Shown: in pieces, positions 1 to 8,900 of the stretch
Numbering within the stretch: position 1 is the first letter of the stretch
Layout of the letters: every line of letters begins with the position of its first letter
Assembly (NCBI GenBank): GCA_017477025.1
Contig: JAFUYA010000149.1
Coordinates: 1-37,628 of the forward strand
Length of the DNA stretch: 37,628 nt
Reading direction: 5' to 3'
Source of the DNA: Bacteroidales bacterium
GTDB taxonomy: Bacteria > Bacteroidota > Bacteroidia > Bacteroidales > P3
The notes under the pieces: generated by a model
The model's input: only the letters and a program-made list of their open reading frames with translations
Databases searched by the model: none
What the model was told of the DNA's origin: nothing
Translations under genes and position numbers: made by a program

Positions 1-708
1 ACCGTATTGCTGATTTTTCTTGATTTTTATGTTTATAATTCCCGCAGTTCCCTCGGCATCATATTTAACTCCCGGATTCTTCAGCACTTCATACGAATCA
101 ATCATTTCAGGCGTCATTCCTTTTAACATATCTTTCACTGCAGACCAATCAAGTTTCATATCCCTGCCGTTATATTGGAACTGAACTCCACTTTGTCCGT
201 TAAGAGTGATATTTTCCGAGTTATCAATCATCACACCCGGCACAAGTTTCAACAGTTCAAAGGCATTGGTAACCATATTAGCCATACCGTCATCAACATT
301 CATAGTAAGTTTGTCGCCTTCGGTAACTATACGCTTGCGTTCCGCAACAATTTTTACTTCATCCAAGACTTCGTTCAATTCCAATGCAATCTCACCCAAA
401 TCAATATCCTCTCCGCTGTCAAATTGTGAGGAATTAATCTCTTGCCTGTACGTTTTATACCCGACAAATGATATTTTAAGAATTAAATCACGCTTTCTGA
501 TTTTCTTAAACGTAAAACTACCGTCATCTTCGGTGATAACTCCTTTGTAAATACCGACAGTATCGGTTTTATATTGCAAAATGCAGTTGGCGTATGGCAG
601 TTTGTTGTTAGTTTGAGCGTCTTTAACCGTTCCTTTTATATTTACACTTTGGGCAAATAAAGTATTGCAAATAAGAATTGCAATAGCAATCAAGTTCAAT
701 TTCTTCAT
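1..708 (-). CDS. TonB-dependent receptor-like outer membrane protein, N-terminal part (cut by window start)
   Basis: The first 236 codons are present; the 3' part lies outside the window. The ATG at 708 is followed by a clear signal peptide (KKLNLIAIAILICNTLFAQ, cleavage after AQ). Residues about 20-95 look like a carboxypeptidase-regulatory-like beta-sandwich (VNIKGTVKDAQTNNKLPYAN... FVGYKTY). Residues about 115-235 look like a TonB plug domain (NEVLDEVKIVAERK, LLKLVPGVMID, YEVLKNPGVKYDAEGTAGIINI). This order is typical of the Bacteroidota outer membrane beta-barrel family that has a plug but often no SusD partner. The protein would sit in the outer membrane; the substrate cannot be told from this part. 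A run of 11 G lies 51-61 bp upstream of the start on the coding strand, so expression may be phase variable. The family call is fairly sure; transport versus adhesion is open. Confidence 0.8.
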   Translation of the reverse strand, partial: MKKLNLIAIAILICNTLFAQSVNIKGTVKDAQTNNKLPYANCILQYKTDTVGIYKGVITEDDGSFTFKKIRKRDLILKISFVGYKTYRQEINSSQFDSGEDIDLGEIALELNEVLDEVKIVAERKRIVTEGDKLTMNVDDGMANMVTNAFELLKLVPGVMIDNSENITLNGQSGVQFQYNGRDMKLDWSAVKDMLKGMTPEMIDSYEVLKNPGVKYDAEGTAGIINIKIKKNQQYG

Positions 709-750
709 TTCAATATTATTTTTATATCCCACATAACGCAAACAGGACTT

Positions 751-782
751 TATTATTACCCCCCCCCCCTAAAAAATTCAAA
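751..782 (-). promoter_or_regulatory. Candidate phase-variable promoter of the receptor gene
   Basis: On the minus strand TTTG (782-779) is followed by a 20-nt spacer made of AATTTTTTA plus eleven G, then TAATAATA (758-751). The spacing matches the -33/-7 distance of Bacteroidota promoters, but the -7 box is only a partial match to TAnnTTTG. If this is the promoter, gain or loss of one G changes the spacer and so transcription. An alternative is that the tract lies in a 5' leader below an imperfect box near 792-798. Confidence 0.4.
759..769. repeat. Homopolymer run of 11 C (G on the minus strand)
   Basis: Eleven consecutive C on the plus strand in a strongly AT-rich intergenic region. It is the longest G/C homopolymer in the window and sits between the divergent receptor gene and the 973-1365 gene. 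Such runs mutate by slipped-strand mispairing. The exact length may vary between cells or be a sequencing uncertainty. Confidence 0.9.
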
Positions 783-936
783 AAAACGACAAAATAGTTC
801 GTAACTTGCTGATATTATGTTATATTTATTTATAAGAAAAATTACTAATTCGCAATTGGTTTTATCCTTATATAAGTATGACAAACGGAAAAGTGAAAAG
901 TTTCACAAAAACAAAAAATCTATGCAGATGTTTTAT

Positions 937-944
937 TAAATTTG
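937..944 (+). promoter_or_regulatory. Promoter -7 box TAAATTTG for the 973 gene
   Basis: TAAATTTG fits the Bacteroidota -7 consensus TAnnTTTG and lies 28 bp before the ATG at 973. No good -33 TTTG is seen at the expected distance, so the element is moderately supported. Confidence 0.5.
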
Positions 945-972
945 CAGATTCAAAGTATGAAACTACAACATT

Positions 973-1365
973 ATGGACAGAATAGAGAATGCCGTTACTT
1001 ATCATCATAAAGGATTTAATTGTGCTCAGGCGGTTGCTGTCGCTTTTTCGGACTGCTACGATATAGAAGAAAAGACTGTGGCAAGACTTTCCTGTGCTTA
1101 TGGCGGAGGAATAGGCAAACAAGGTTTGACTTGCGGGGCCGTTTTGGGGATGTGTATGTTGGTCGGATTGGAAGAATGTAAAAACGATAATATAACGGAA
1201 GCGGAAAAGCGTAAGAACTGCTACGCCGTTGCTAAAAGTTTGTGTGATAAGTTCAAAAAAGAGTACGGCAGTATTGATTGTAAGGATATTATCGGCATGA
1301 ATCCTTGTAGTGAAAAGGTACGTTTGGCAGCACAAATATTTAATGACTATATCAATGACAAATGA
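973..1365 (+). CDS. C_GCAxxG_C_C family redox-type protein
   Basis: A 130-residue soluble protein with the cysteine pattern that defines the C_GCAxxG_C_C family: an N-terminal FNCAQAV motif (Cys17), a glycine-rich stretch YGGGIGKQG followed by TCGAVLGMCM, and C-terminal cysteines in DCKDIIG and NPC. The conserved cysteines suggest a metal- or redox-active role; family members are often found next to electron-transfer or metal genes, but the reaction is not established. The ATG at 973 is the first in-frame start after the -7 box at 937-944. The stop overlaps the start of the following glycosyltransferase gene by 11 bp, so the two are probably co-transcribed, though no functional link between them is evident. 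Length is normal for the family. Confidence 0.85.
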   Translation: MDRIENAVTYHHKGFNCAQAVAVAFSDCYDIEEKTVARLSCAYGGGIGKQGLTCGAVLGMCMLVGLEECKNDNITEAEKRKNCYAVAKSLCDKFKKEYGSIDCKDIIGMNPCSEKVRLAAQIFNDYINDK

Positions 1366-2365
1366 TAGAAAACTTTTGATAGTCGGGAATGCTTCATCCA
1401 TATTGACTGAAAAATTAAAATCATTGGTCGGAGACTATTTTCGTGAAACGAGGATATTAGACAATAGAAATTTTTCGGTACATAAACCTTTTATGCTTTT
1501 GAAATCTGTTTTGAAAGCAAGGAAAGTATTGAAAAATTACGCACCGTCCTTTATTATCTTATATCAGATAGATATTGCAGCCTTTTTTCTGTCATTTATA
1601 AATCGTAAAGTACCTGTTTTGGCGGTCGGTATAGGGAGTGATGTTTTGATTATGCCGAATAAGAGTCGGTTGAATAAATTTTTGGTTACTTATGTACTCA
1701 ATCACTGTCAATATTTCAATGCAGGGAGTATTGCTGTCAAAGAAAGGATACAACAATTGTCAAACCGTCCTGTTGAGGTTACCATAGCCAACTTGGGAGT
1801 GGAAGATATTTTGCCTGCAAAGAAACAAAACATAATTTTTTCCAACAGGTTGCATAAGGATTTGTATAATATAGACAGGATTGTCAATGCTTTTGCCCGT
1901 TTTGTCAAAGACGGGAAGCGGAAAGATTGGAAACTTGTCGTTGCTGCGACAGGAAAAGAAGAAGAACTGAAAAACCGGTGTGAAATTTTAGGGATAAATG
2001 ACAGTGTTGATTTTGTAGGATGGCTTAATCATGAGCAGAATGCATATTATTATTCAATAAGCAGGATATGGGTATCATTACCGGCAAGTGATTCCATCTC
2101 ACTTTCTCTCTTGGAAGCTATGTCTGCAGGTTGTATTCCTGTATGTTATGATGTTCCTGCACTTAAAGGATTTCTTTTTGATAATCGTTCGGCAGTGATT
2201 GTAAATGATTTTAACGAGAACTTTTTTGAGCGGGCATTATTGTTGGATAATAAAGACATTCTTGCAAACAATCGCCGTAAGGCCCGCAATTTTGCGGACA
2301 TAGATTTAAACCGTAAGCGGTTTTATTCAATCTTTGACAAAGAATTTAATAAACAGACTGTATAA
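1355..2365 (+). CDS. Glycosyltransferase, GT4/GT1-like (GT-B fold)
   Basis: About 336 residues. The C-terminal half has the usual GT-B signature: WKLVVAATGKEEELKNRCEILGINDSVDFVGWL, then SLPASDSISLSLLEAMSAGCIPVCYDVPAL, in which the glutamate of LLEAMSAG and the surrounding loop normally bind the sugar nucleotide. The N-terminal half is a less conserved acceptor domain with VLAVGIGSDVLIMP. The protein should be cytoplasmic or membrane-peripheral and add a sugar to a surface glycan. I chose the ATG at 1355 (MTNDRKLLIVGNA), which gives the typical beta-strand start; an ATG at 1343 and a GTG at 1310 are in frame but lie further inside the upstream gene. The donor and acceptor are unknown. It stands alone, not in a polysaccharide cluster. 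Confidence 0.8.
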   Translation: MTNDRKLLIVGNASSILTEKLKSLVGDYFRETRILDNRNFSVHKPFMLLKSVLKARKVLKNYAPSFIILYQIDIAAFFLSFINRKVPVLAVGIGSDVLIMPNKSRLNKFLVTYVLNHCQYFNAGSIAVKERIQQLSNRPVEVTIANLGVEDILPAKKQNIIFSNRLHKDLYNIDRIVNAFARFVKDGKRKDWKLVVAATGKEEELKNRCEILGINDSVDFVGWLNHEQNAYYYSISRIWVSLPASDSISLSLLEAMSAGCIPVCYDVPALKGFLFDNRSAVIVNDFNENFFERALLLDNKDILANNRRKARNFADIDLNRKRFYSIFDKEFNKQTV

Positions 2366-2570
2366 AGTATAATCAACAGTCAGATAAACCCTTTACACAT
2401 ATAAGCAGGATTGGTATTTTCCGCATTGTTGCCTTACTTTCGGCAATTATCTGCCGTATAACCTACGGTATTGTCAAATACCGTAATGATGCCAAAGGAG
2501 ATATTTCTTTAAAACATCTTATTCGGATGACGGGATAATGTATTGAAAACGTATAAGTTGGATATTGATG
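2366..2570. other. Intergenic stretch with two tandem hairpins
   Basis: No convincing gene. Two small perfect inverted repeats lie side by side: CGGCA(attatc)TGCCG at 2441-2456 and TACGGTATT(gtca)AATACCGTA at 2464-2485. One plus-strand frame stays open across 2366-2540 and reads like protein near its end (KYRNDAKGDISLKHLIRMTG), but it has no start codon; it may be a gene remnant. The rest of the gap up to 2884 beyond the terminator holds only short imperfect repeats such as TGCCGTAAATA on the minus strand near 2778. Confidence 0.35.
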
Positions 2571-2654
2571 AAAAAAACAGCGTGATTTCTGCCGTTTTTT
2601 TAATAAATTCTCACGGAATCATTAATAAAACGGCAGAAATCACGCTGTTTTTTT
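2571..2654. terminator. Long perfect inverted repeat, likely bidirectional terminator
   Basis: A 28-bp arm at 2571-2598 is exactly complementary to 2627-2654, with a 28-nt loop. The arms begin with seven A and end with seven T, so each strand gives a GC-containing stem followed by a U tract. It lies between the converging glycosyltransferase gene and the HMA gene and would terminate both. The stem is much longer than a normal intrinsic terminator, and it resembles the hairpin at 12690-12766 (both carry AAATCACGCT followed by T-rich sequence), so it may belong to a dispersed repeat family. Confidence 0.8.
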
Positions 2655-2884
2655 GACTGATTAAAATAAGTATTTTTTTATTGTCTTTTTTTAATGTTTC
2701 CGTTAAAAAAGAACAACTCCGTTGAGTTATTTTCAGTGACGGAACATTTATAAGATTATACCGGCAGATACATATTTACGGCATTATACTGCCTCACGGA
2801 CAGTCAAATGCAAACGTCATGCAGGCAGAATGAATAACCGCTTTAGTTTTCTGTACAGGTAATAATCTGTAACTTGAAGACAGA

Positions 2885-3250
2885 TTATTTATCGGAACAT
2901 GCACCCTTATGGGATGAGTTTCCTCCCTTGCAACATGCAGGTAACTTTGCTCTTGCATCTTTATCGGCTTTTATCTCACCTGCATCATAGCCGATTTTAG
3001 CTACTGCCTGCGATATTTTTGTTATGTCAGTCAGTTTTTCGTTATAATTCAGTGTCAATTCTTTTGTGTCAGCACTCCAAACGGCAGTTTTAACGCCCTT
3101 AACACTTTTTGCTGCTTTCTCTATCTTGGTTTTGCACATACCGCATACGCCATTGACTTTGATTTTTCCGTCTTTTGCCTCAACATTTGAGAAACTCATT
3201 GCAGCAAATACAAATGCTGCGACCGTCATTACTTTAAATATCCCCTTCAT
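2885..3250 (-). CDS. Secreted heavy-metal-associated (HMA) domain protein, probable copper chaperone
   Basis: A 121-residue protein with a signal peptide (KGIFKVMTVAAFVFAAMSFSNVEA) and one HMA fold containing the metal-binding CxxC in GVCGMCKTKIEKA, followed by the usual VKGVKTAVWSADTKELTLNYNE. The C-terminal tail is rich in Cys and His (PACCKGGNSSHKGACSDK) and may bind more metal. It should act in the periplasm as a copper or silver carrier for the efflux system encoded just upstream, a role like MerP or CusF. I chose the ATG at 3250 because it starts the signal peptide; an upstream in-frame ATG at 3298 lies within the promoter region. It has its own promoter with a dyad operator, 217 bp below the adaptor gene. 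The metal is inferred from context. Confidence 0.85.
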   Translation of the reverse strand: MKGIFKVMTVAAFVFAAMSFSNVEAKDGKIKVNGVCGMCKTKIEKAAKSVKGVKTAVWSADTKELTLNYNEKLTDITKISQAVAKIGYDAGEIKADKDARAKLPACCKGGNSSHKGACSDK

Positions 3251-3295
3251 TTTATTAAATATTTTACATTTGTTATTTCTTTCACTTACCGACTG

Positions 3296-3331
3296 CAAAA
3301 TTATATCTTTCGTATTGAGTGAAAGATATAA
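3296..3331 (-). promoter_or_regulatory. Promoter with overlapping palindromic operator for the HMA gene
   Basis: On the minus strand TAATTTTG (3303-3296) is an exact TAnnTTTG -7 box, 46 bp before the ATG. A perfect 11-bp dyad, TTATATCTTTC (3301-3311) and GAAAGATATAA (3321-3331) with a 9-nt centre, fills the space between the -33 and -7 positions. A dyad inside the spacer is what MerR-type metal regulators use, but an ArsR or CopY-type repressor would also fit. No regulator gene is encoded in the window. Confidence 0.6.
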
Positions 3332-3467
3332 TTTTTTGTAAAAACTTTATAACATTCCGCAAAAACAATGCCGTTTTATTTGATTTTTGCCGTTTGTGGA
3401 ACAATGAATTAAAAACAAAACTGTTATTTGTCCGCTTTTTATGATGAATTATTCCCATTTTCAGTCT

Positions 3468-4715
3468 TTATCTGTTTGAAAACGAGCGTTTGCCTTCAAG
3501 TTGTGCAGTAGCGTCTATTTGGAATACGCCGTTAGTTACAAGTTCTTCGCCTTCATTTAATCCGCTCAGCACAATATATGCACCGTTTATCGCAGGTCCT
3601 AATTCTACTTCACGCATCGCAAAGGTCGGTTGCTCTTGTTCGGCATCTTTTACATATACTACGCTTTTCTTTCCGCTCCAAAGCACTGCACTTTTCGGAA
3701 TAATTATCTTTCCTTTGTAATCTTTCAAATCTGCAATGACATTTGCCGTTACATACATGTTAGGTTTAAGCTCTCCTTTGCCGTTCGATAGTTCCACTCT
3801 GACATCGGCAGTACGTTTCTTTGCATCTACAAAAGCATCTATGTAAGAAATCCGTCCTTTAAACTCTTTTCCTTGCAGTGCTTCGCAAGAAAAGTTTACC
3901 GTTTGTCCTACTTTCAGAAACGGTAAGTCTTTTTCGTACGCTTTCAGCACAAGCCAAAGATTGGAAAGATCTGCTACTTTGAATAATGCCTTACCTTGTG
4001 AGATGTAATCGCCTTGATTGACGTTTTTCTCCACAACAACTCCGCTCGTGTTGGCTTTAAGTTCAACAAAAGGCGTGGCTTTCTTTGTTGCAATAATATT
4101 GTCTATTTGTGCAGGTGTAAGATTCCAAAGTAAAAGTTTTTCTTTTGCAGCACGAATCATCATCTCTCTTTGTCTTTCATCGGGATACTCCAAGGCGGAC
4201 ACTAATTCCTGTGTAGCAGTATATACTTCGGGGGAGTAAATAGTAGCTACGGTCTGTCCTCTTGTTACTCTGTCGCCCACAGCCGTAATGTTAAGTTTCT
4301 CAATTCTGCCGTTTACATATGCGGTTTGTATCTGTACGGAGCGTTGATTAACATCTATGTTACCGTAAAGTGTTAAGGATTTTTCTCCGTCCTCTTCCCA
4401 AACGACCATTGTTTCAATATTAGCCAATGCAGCTGCTTCATCTGTCAGCATTACGGCATTTTCATCAACATTATTATTGCTTGTCTGTCCCAGAGGGGTT
4501 AAATCCATACCGCAAAGGGGACATTTGCCTTCCTTTTCCTGCCGTATTTGAGGATGCATACTGCAAGTGTATATCCGTTTATCGGACTGCTCTGTTTTAT
4601 CCTTTCTTCCTGAGGGAGCAAAAATCAAATATCCTGTAAAGATTCCTGCAAATAATACTAAAACGTATAATATCGCACGATGTTTATTTATCCATTGTTT
4701 TATTATTCCAATCAT
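3468..4715 (-). CDS. CusB-like periplasmic adaptor of a heavy-metal RND efflux pump
   Basis: A 415-residue membrane fusion protein. An N-terminal membrane anchor (ILYVLVLFAGIFTGYLIFAP) is followed at about residues 48-74 by a heavy-metal-binding domain with YTCSMHP and GKCPLCGMDLTPL, typical of CusB proteins of Bacteroidota. Then come the lipoyl/barrel-sandwich half motifs (NVDQRSVQ-like NGRIEKLNI, GQTVATIYSPEVYTATQEL), an alpha-hairpin region, and the beta-barrel (LWLVLKAYEKDLPFLKVGQTVNFSCEALQGKEFKGRISYID). It should bridge the inner-membrane pump and the outer-membrane channel and may pass Cu(I) or Ag(I) to the pump. The start at 4715 overlaps the channel gene by 32 bp, which supports translation coupled to it in a pump-channel-adaptor operon. 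Confidence 0.9.
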   Translation of the reverse strand: MIGIIKQWINKHRAILYVLVLFAGIFTGYLIFAPSGRKDKTEQSDKRIYTCSMHPQIRQEKEGKCPLCGMDLTPLGQTSNNNVDENAVMLTDEAAALANIETMVVWEEDGEKSLTLYGNIDVNQRSVQIQTAYVNGRIEKLNITAVGDRVTRGQTVATIYSPEVYTATQELVSALEYPDERQREMMIRAAKEKLLLWNLTPAQIDNIIATKKATPFVELKANTSGVVVEKNVNQGDYISQGKALFKVADLSNLWLVLKAYEKDLPFLKVGQTVNFSCEALQGKEFKGRISYIDAFVDAKKRTADVRVELSNGKGELKPNMYVTANVIADLKDYKGKIIIPKSAVLWSGKKSVVYVKDAEQEQPTFAMREVELGPAINGAYIVLSGLNEGEELVTNGVFQIDATAQLEGKRSFSNR

Positions 4716-5970
4716 TTCCCGTTATGATGTTTAATTTAACTTTGATCTTATTTAATTTTGTGGTTGTATCTATTAATTTCAGTTTATAGTTAAGCAGTTT
4801 TTCCCGAATATTAAGCAGATCGGTTAAAGAAGATTGATTTGTTGTATAGGCAGTATTAAGTATTTTCAAATTTTCTTCCAACAATACCATTTGTTTTTTA
4901 TATATCACTAATTTATTTTGCTCATTGGTGTAGTCCTGTTTTAGTCCTATCCATTCGCTTTTTAAATTATCCTCCTGTTGTTGAGTATTTAATGCTATAC
5001 TTTTGGTTTTCAAATTGATTGCCTCCGTTCTTCCGTCATATTTTTTACGATACAAAGGCAAAGTTACTTTGAACATAAGCATAAACATATTTTTTCCGTT
5101 CATGTCCTCCATTTTAGGCATATCGGTTTGTTTGTTTATCATGTATTCTGCACCTACTCCGAACATAGGATAAGACATCTTCTTTTGCATTAGCAAAGAA
5201 TGTTGTGTCGCCTTGCTTTCAGCATCCAACATTCCTATTTCGGGGCTGTGTTTTAATACATCCGAGTAAGTAAATTGTAAAATATTGCTGTTTTCTTCCG
5301 CAAGTGAATCAGGTAAAATAATTTTAGTTGTTTCACTACGATGCAATAATAAATTGAACTGACGTTTCAGTGTTTCAAGGTTTTCTTTTGCCGTAGATAG
5401 TTGTAACGAAAGTTCTTCCCTTTGCAATTGCAGGTTTATCAACTCCGGTAAGGAAGGTTTTTGTTTGCTGTCGGGTGTTTGCGAAGCGTATTTATACAGC
5501 AGGCTTTCTTCTGTTGATTCCAGTAACTGCAACTGTTCATTGATGATTTTTATTTGTTCCTGCAATGAAATCATATCATAATATGCAGAAGCTACCTTAT
5601 ATGCAAGTTCATCCGTAAGTTTTATCCGAGAATTAAAGATTCCCGAATTCATACACATCTTTTCGTTTTTTTTATTTTTTAAAGTACCAGGCCAAGGAAA
5701 CATTTGCATAACAGAAATACTTGCAACCTGCTCACCATTTACGTTCATCATAGGCTCGGGAAAGACGGAGGCGGAAAATTCCGGGTCTTCCAAAAAACTG
5801 TTAGTCTCAGCATCACTCATGGCAGAATAATACTCTGAGTTTTTTGCTGCAATCTCTGGAGAATTATTGATTGCAGTTCTTATATAATTGATAAGAACGG
5901 TGTCTTGTGCCGAAAGATTAACACTATATAAGACAATGAGGCACGCAATTGTAAAAAAAGTCTTCTTCAT
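4684..5970 (-). CDS. TolC-family outer membrane efflux channel (CusC-like)
   Basis: A 428-residue protein with a signal peptide (KKTFFTIACLIVLYSVNLSAQ) and two long helical repeats characteristic of outer membrane factors, e.g. the coiled segments around residues 115-205 and 320-410 (LNTAYTTNQSSLTDLLNIREKLLNYKLKLID). It forms the exit duct of the tripartite pump. Methionine-rich stretches (MPKMEDMNGKNMFMLMFKV) fit a copper/silver system. Its ATG shares one base with the stop codon of the pump gene (TAATG), a tight translational coupling; its 3' end overlaps the adaptor gene. Length is normal for the family. Confidence 0.9.
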   Translation of the reverse strand: MKKTFFTIACLIVLYSVNLSAQDTVLINYIRTAINNSPEIAAKNSEYYSAMSDAETNSFLEDPEFSASVFPEPMMNVNGEQVASISVMQMFPWPGTLKNKKNEKMCMNSGIFNSRIKLTDELAYKVASAYYDMISLQEQIKIINEQLQLLESTEESLLYKYASQTPDSKQKPSLPELINLQLQREELSLQLSTAKENLETLKRQFNLLLHRSETTKIILPDSLAEENSNILQFTYSDVLKHSPEIGMLDAESKATQHSLLMQKKMSYPMFGVGAEYMINKQTDMPKMEDMNGKNMFMLMFKVTLPLYRKKYDGRTEAINLKTKSIALNTQQQEDNLKSEWIGLKQDYTNEQNKLVIYKKQMVLLEENLKILNTAYTTNQSSLTDLLNIREKLLNYKLKLIDTTTKLNKIKVKLNIITGNDWNNKTMDK

Positions 5971-8900
5971 TATCCGATCATTTTATTTTGTCTTTTTCTT
6001 ATAGAATTTCTCCAAGAATATTGCATAACGGGAACAACAAACATTGTCATTACTTGTAAAAGCATTCCGCCGAAACAAGGAATACTCATCGGAATCATAA
6101 TGTCTGCACCTTTACCCGTTGAGGTCAATACGGGAAGAAGTGCTATTAAGGTTGTTGCCGTTGTCATAGCAGCAGGGCGAACACGTTTTTTACCGGCTTT
6201 TACAACTGCTTCCAATATTTCCTTTTGAGTCTGCGGAGAGTCCTTTAAAAAAGTCTGGTGAATGTAAGTTCCCATCAATACTCCGTCATCGGTTGCAATA
6301 CCGAAAAGTGCAATAAATCCTACCCATACTGCAACCGAAAGATTGATTGTATGCATATTGAATACGTCTTCACGCAAATTGACTCCGAAAATTGAGAAAT
6401 TCATAAACCAATACTGACCGTACAGCCATAATAATACAAACCCTCCTGCGAAAGCCACGAAAACACCCGAAAAATGTATTAAAGATGCCGTTACACTTTT
6501 AAATTGGAAATACAATATCAGCAATATAATAAGTAGGGCAACGGGAATGACCAGCATAAGTTGTTTTGTAGCCCTGTGTTGTTGTTCATAGTTGCCTGCA
6601 AATTGATAAGAAACTCCGTCAGGTAAGGAAATTTGACCCTTTTTGATTAAATCATCCAAATGTTTTTTAGCAATATTTACCACTTCTACTTCTGCTATAT
6701 CACTCTGTTTGTCAAAAATTACGTAACCTACAAGAAAAGTATTCTCACTTTGAATCATTTGAGATCCTTTCGTATATGTTACTTCTGCAACTTGTGACAA
6801 GGGAATCTGTGTCATGGATTCTGTCGGAACTAAAATATTTTTTATCTCCTCAGGATTTTCTCTCAGTTCCTTAGGATAACGTACGCGTACGTCATAACGT
6901 TCTCTTCCTTCAACCACTGTAGTCATCGGCATATTGCCTATTGCTCCCGTGATAATATCCTGTAAGGTTACAATACTTACACCGTATCTTGCCATCTTCT
7001 CTCTGTTGCATTTGATTTCCATGTAAGAAGAAGACAGACTGCGGTCATAAAAGACGCTTGCAGGGTTTATCTCCTTAACTTTTTTGAGTTCTTTCTCAAA
7101 GACAAGTCCTGCTTTTTCTATATCCTCTAATGTTGATGCTGAAATTTTCAATCCCATCGGAGCACGCATTCCCGTAGAAAGCATCACCATTCGGGTGGCT
7201 ATGGGTTGCAGTTTGGGAGCCGTTGTAACGCCTGGTATTGTTGCAGCCTTAGTTATTTCATTCCAAATATCATTCGTAGATTTTATTTCATTCCTCCATT
7301 GACGCAGGTATTTGCCGTAAGAACTTTTTATTAAGGAATCTGCAGATATGATTCTGAATTCTTTCTTCGGATTATATACACCACCATTCTTTAAAATAAA
7401 TTCACCTTTGCCGTTAGTTTTAAATCTTGCCCGTTTCCCGTTATCATCCAACAGATATTCACTGCGATAATTAATAGTTGTTTCGTACATTTGGACCGGA
7501 GCAGGGTCTAATGCCGAATTCACTCTTCCCCATTTTCCTACAACGGTTTCTATTTCCGGAATACTTTTAATACGTCTGTCCATGATGCCTATATATTCCA
7601 TATTCTGCTCCACTCCGCTGTGAGGCATGGAAGTAGGCATCAACATAAAACTTCCTTCATCCAAATCGGGCATAAATTCATTGCCTGTATTCTTCCATAT
7701 AAATACTCCTGTAATCAGACATAACAGCGGAATCAATAGAAATTTTATCCTGTTATTTAAACACCATCGCAAAATCTTTTCATAGTAAATGACAAGTAAC
7801 CAAAGTATCGTTAAAATCAATGCAATAATTATAGTTACAAATATAATATTGAGCATAATACCTTTGCCGGCTCCTAAAGGCATCCATGCAAAAGATAAGA
7901 TGTAAACGGTGAATGCAATGGTAATAGCTATGATCAACTTCTTGTTTCTAAAAATTTTGATGTTCTTTGCATTGTTGAAAAGTCTGATTCGTTTGGTAGA
8001 GTCAGGAAAAGCGGAAAAAATCCAATACATAAGTGTAGGAAGAATTATGATTCCTAACAAAAAAGCAGAAAGTAGGGCAAAAGTTTTGGTAAAAGCCAAA
8101 GGACGAAACATTTTTCCTTCTTGTGCCTGCATTACAAATACAGGTAGAAAACTTATTATAGTTGTTGCCATACCGGTGGTAACAGCAGGTGCGACCTCAT
8201 TAACACTTGATTTGATTATTTCCAATAATTGTCGTTTTCTTCGTTGTGAAGAGGTCTCATTTGTCGGATATGTTAGTTCATTTGTCGGACTTTGATTCTT
8301 TAGATTTCTTATAACATTCTCTGTAAACACAACTCCGACATCCACCATTACACCTATTGCTATTGCTATGCCGCTTAACGCTACTATGTTTGCTTGCAGG
8401 CCGGTCAATTTCATTATTATGAAAGTCAAAAGTACAGCTAAAGGTACCATGGCTGAGATTACAAGCGATGCCTTCAAATTTAAGACCAACACCAGCACGA
8501 CTATTATACATATTATTATTTCGTGCAGAAGCGAAGATTCCAATGTGCCGATCGTTTCCTTTATTAATTGAGTGCGGTCGTAGAAAGGTACAACTGTTAC
8601 CTTACTTACCGTACCGTCTTTGAGAGTTTTTTGCGGCATTCCTGCGTATGATTCCTCTATCTTGGCTTTTACGTTGTTTATTACTTCCATCGGGTTGCTT
8701 CCGTATCTGGCAACAACAACGCCACCTGTAGCTTCAACACCTTCTTTATCCAATCCTCCGCGTTTTTCTGTAGGTCCAAGATTGACTTTTGCCACATCTT
8801 TAATGCATACAGGTATTCCTTCTCGTGAAGTTATGACACTGTTTTCCAGATCTTCAACACTATTGATATATCCCAGCCCTCTGATGAGGTATTCAACACG

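Noticed and set aside
868-1401. Minus-strand ORF of 177 codons over the C_GCAxxG_C_C gene
   Set aside because: Lies antisense to a well recognised gene whose codon pattern explains it; no promoter and no family features.
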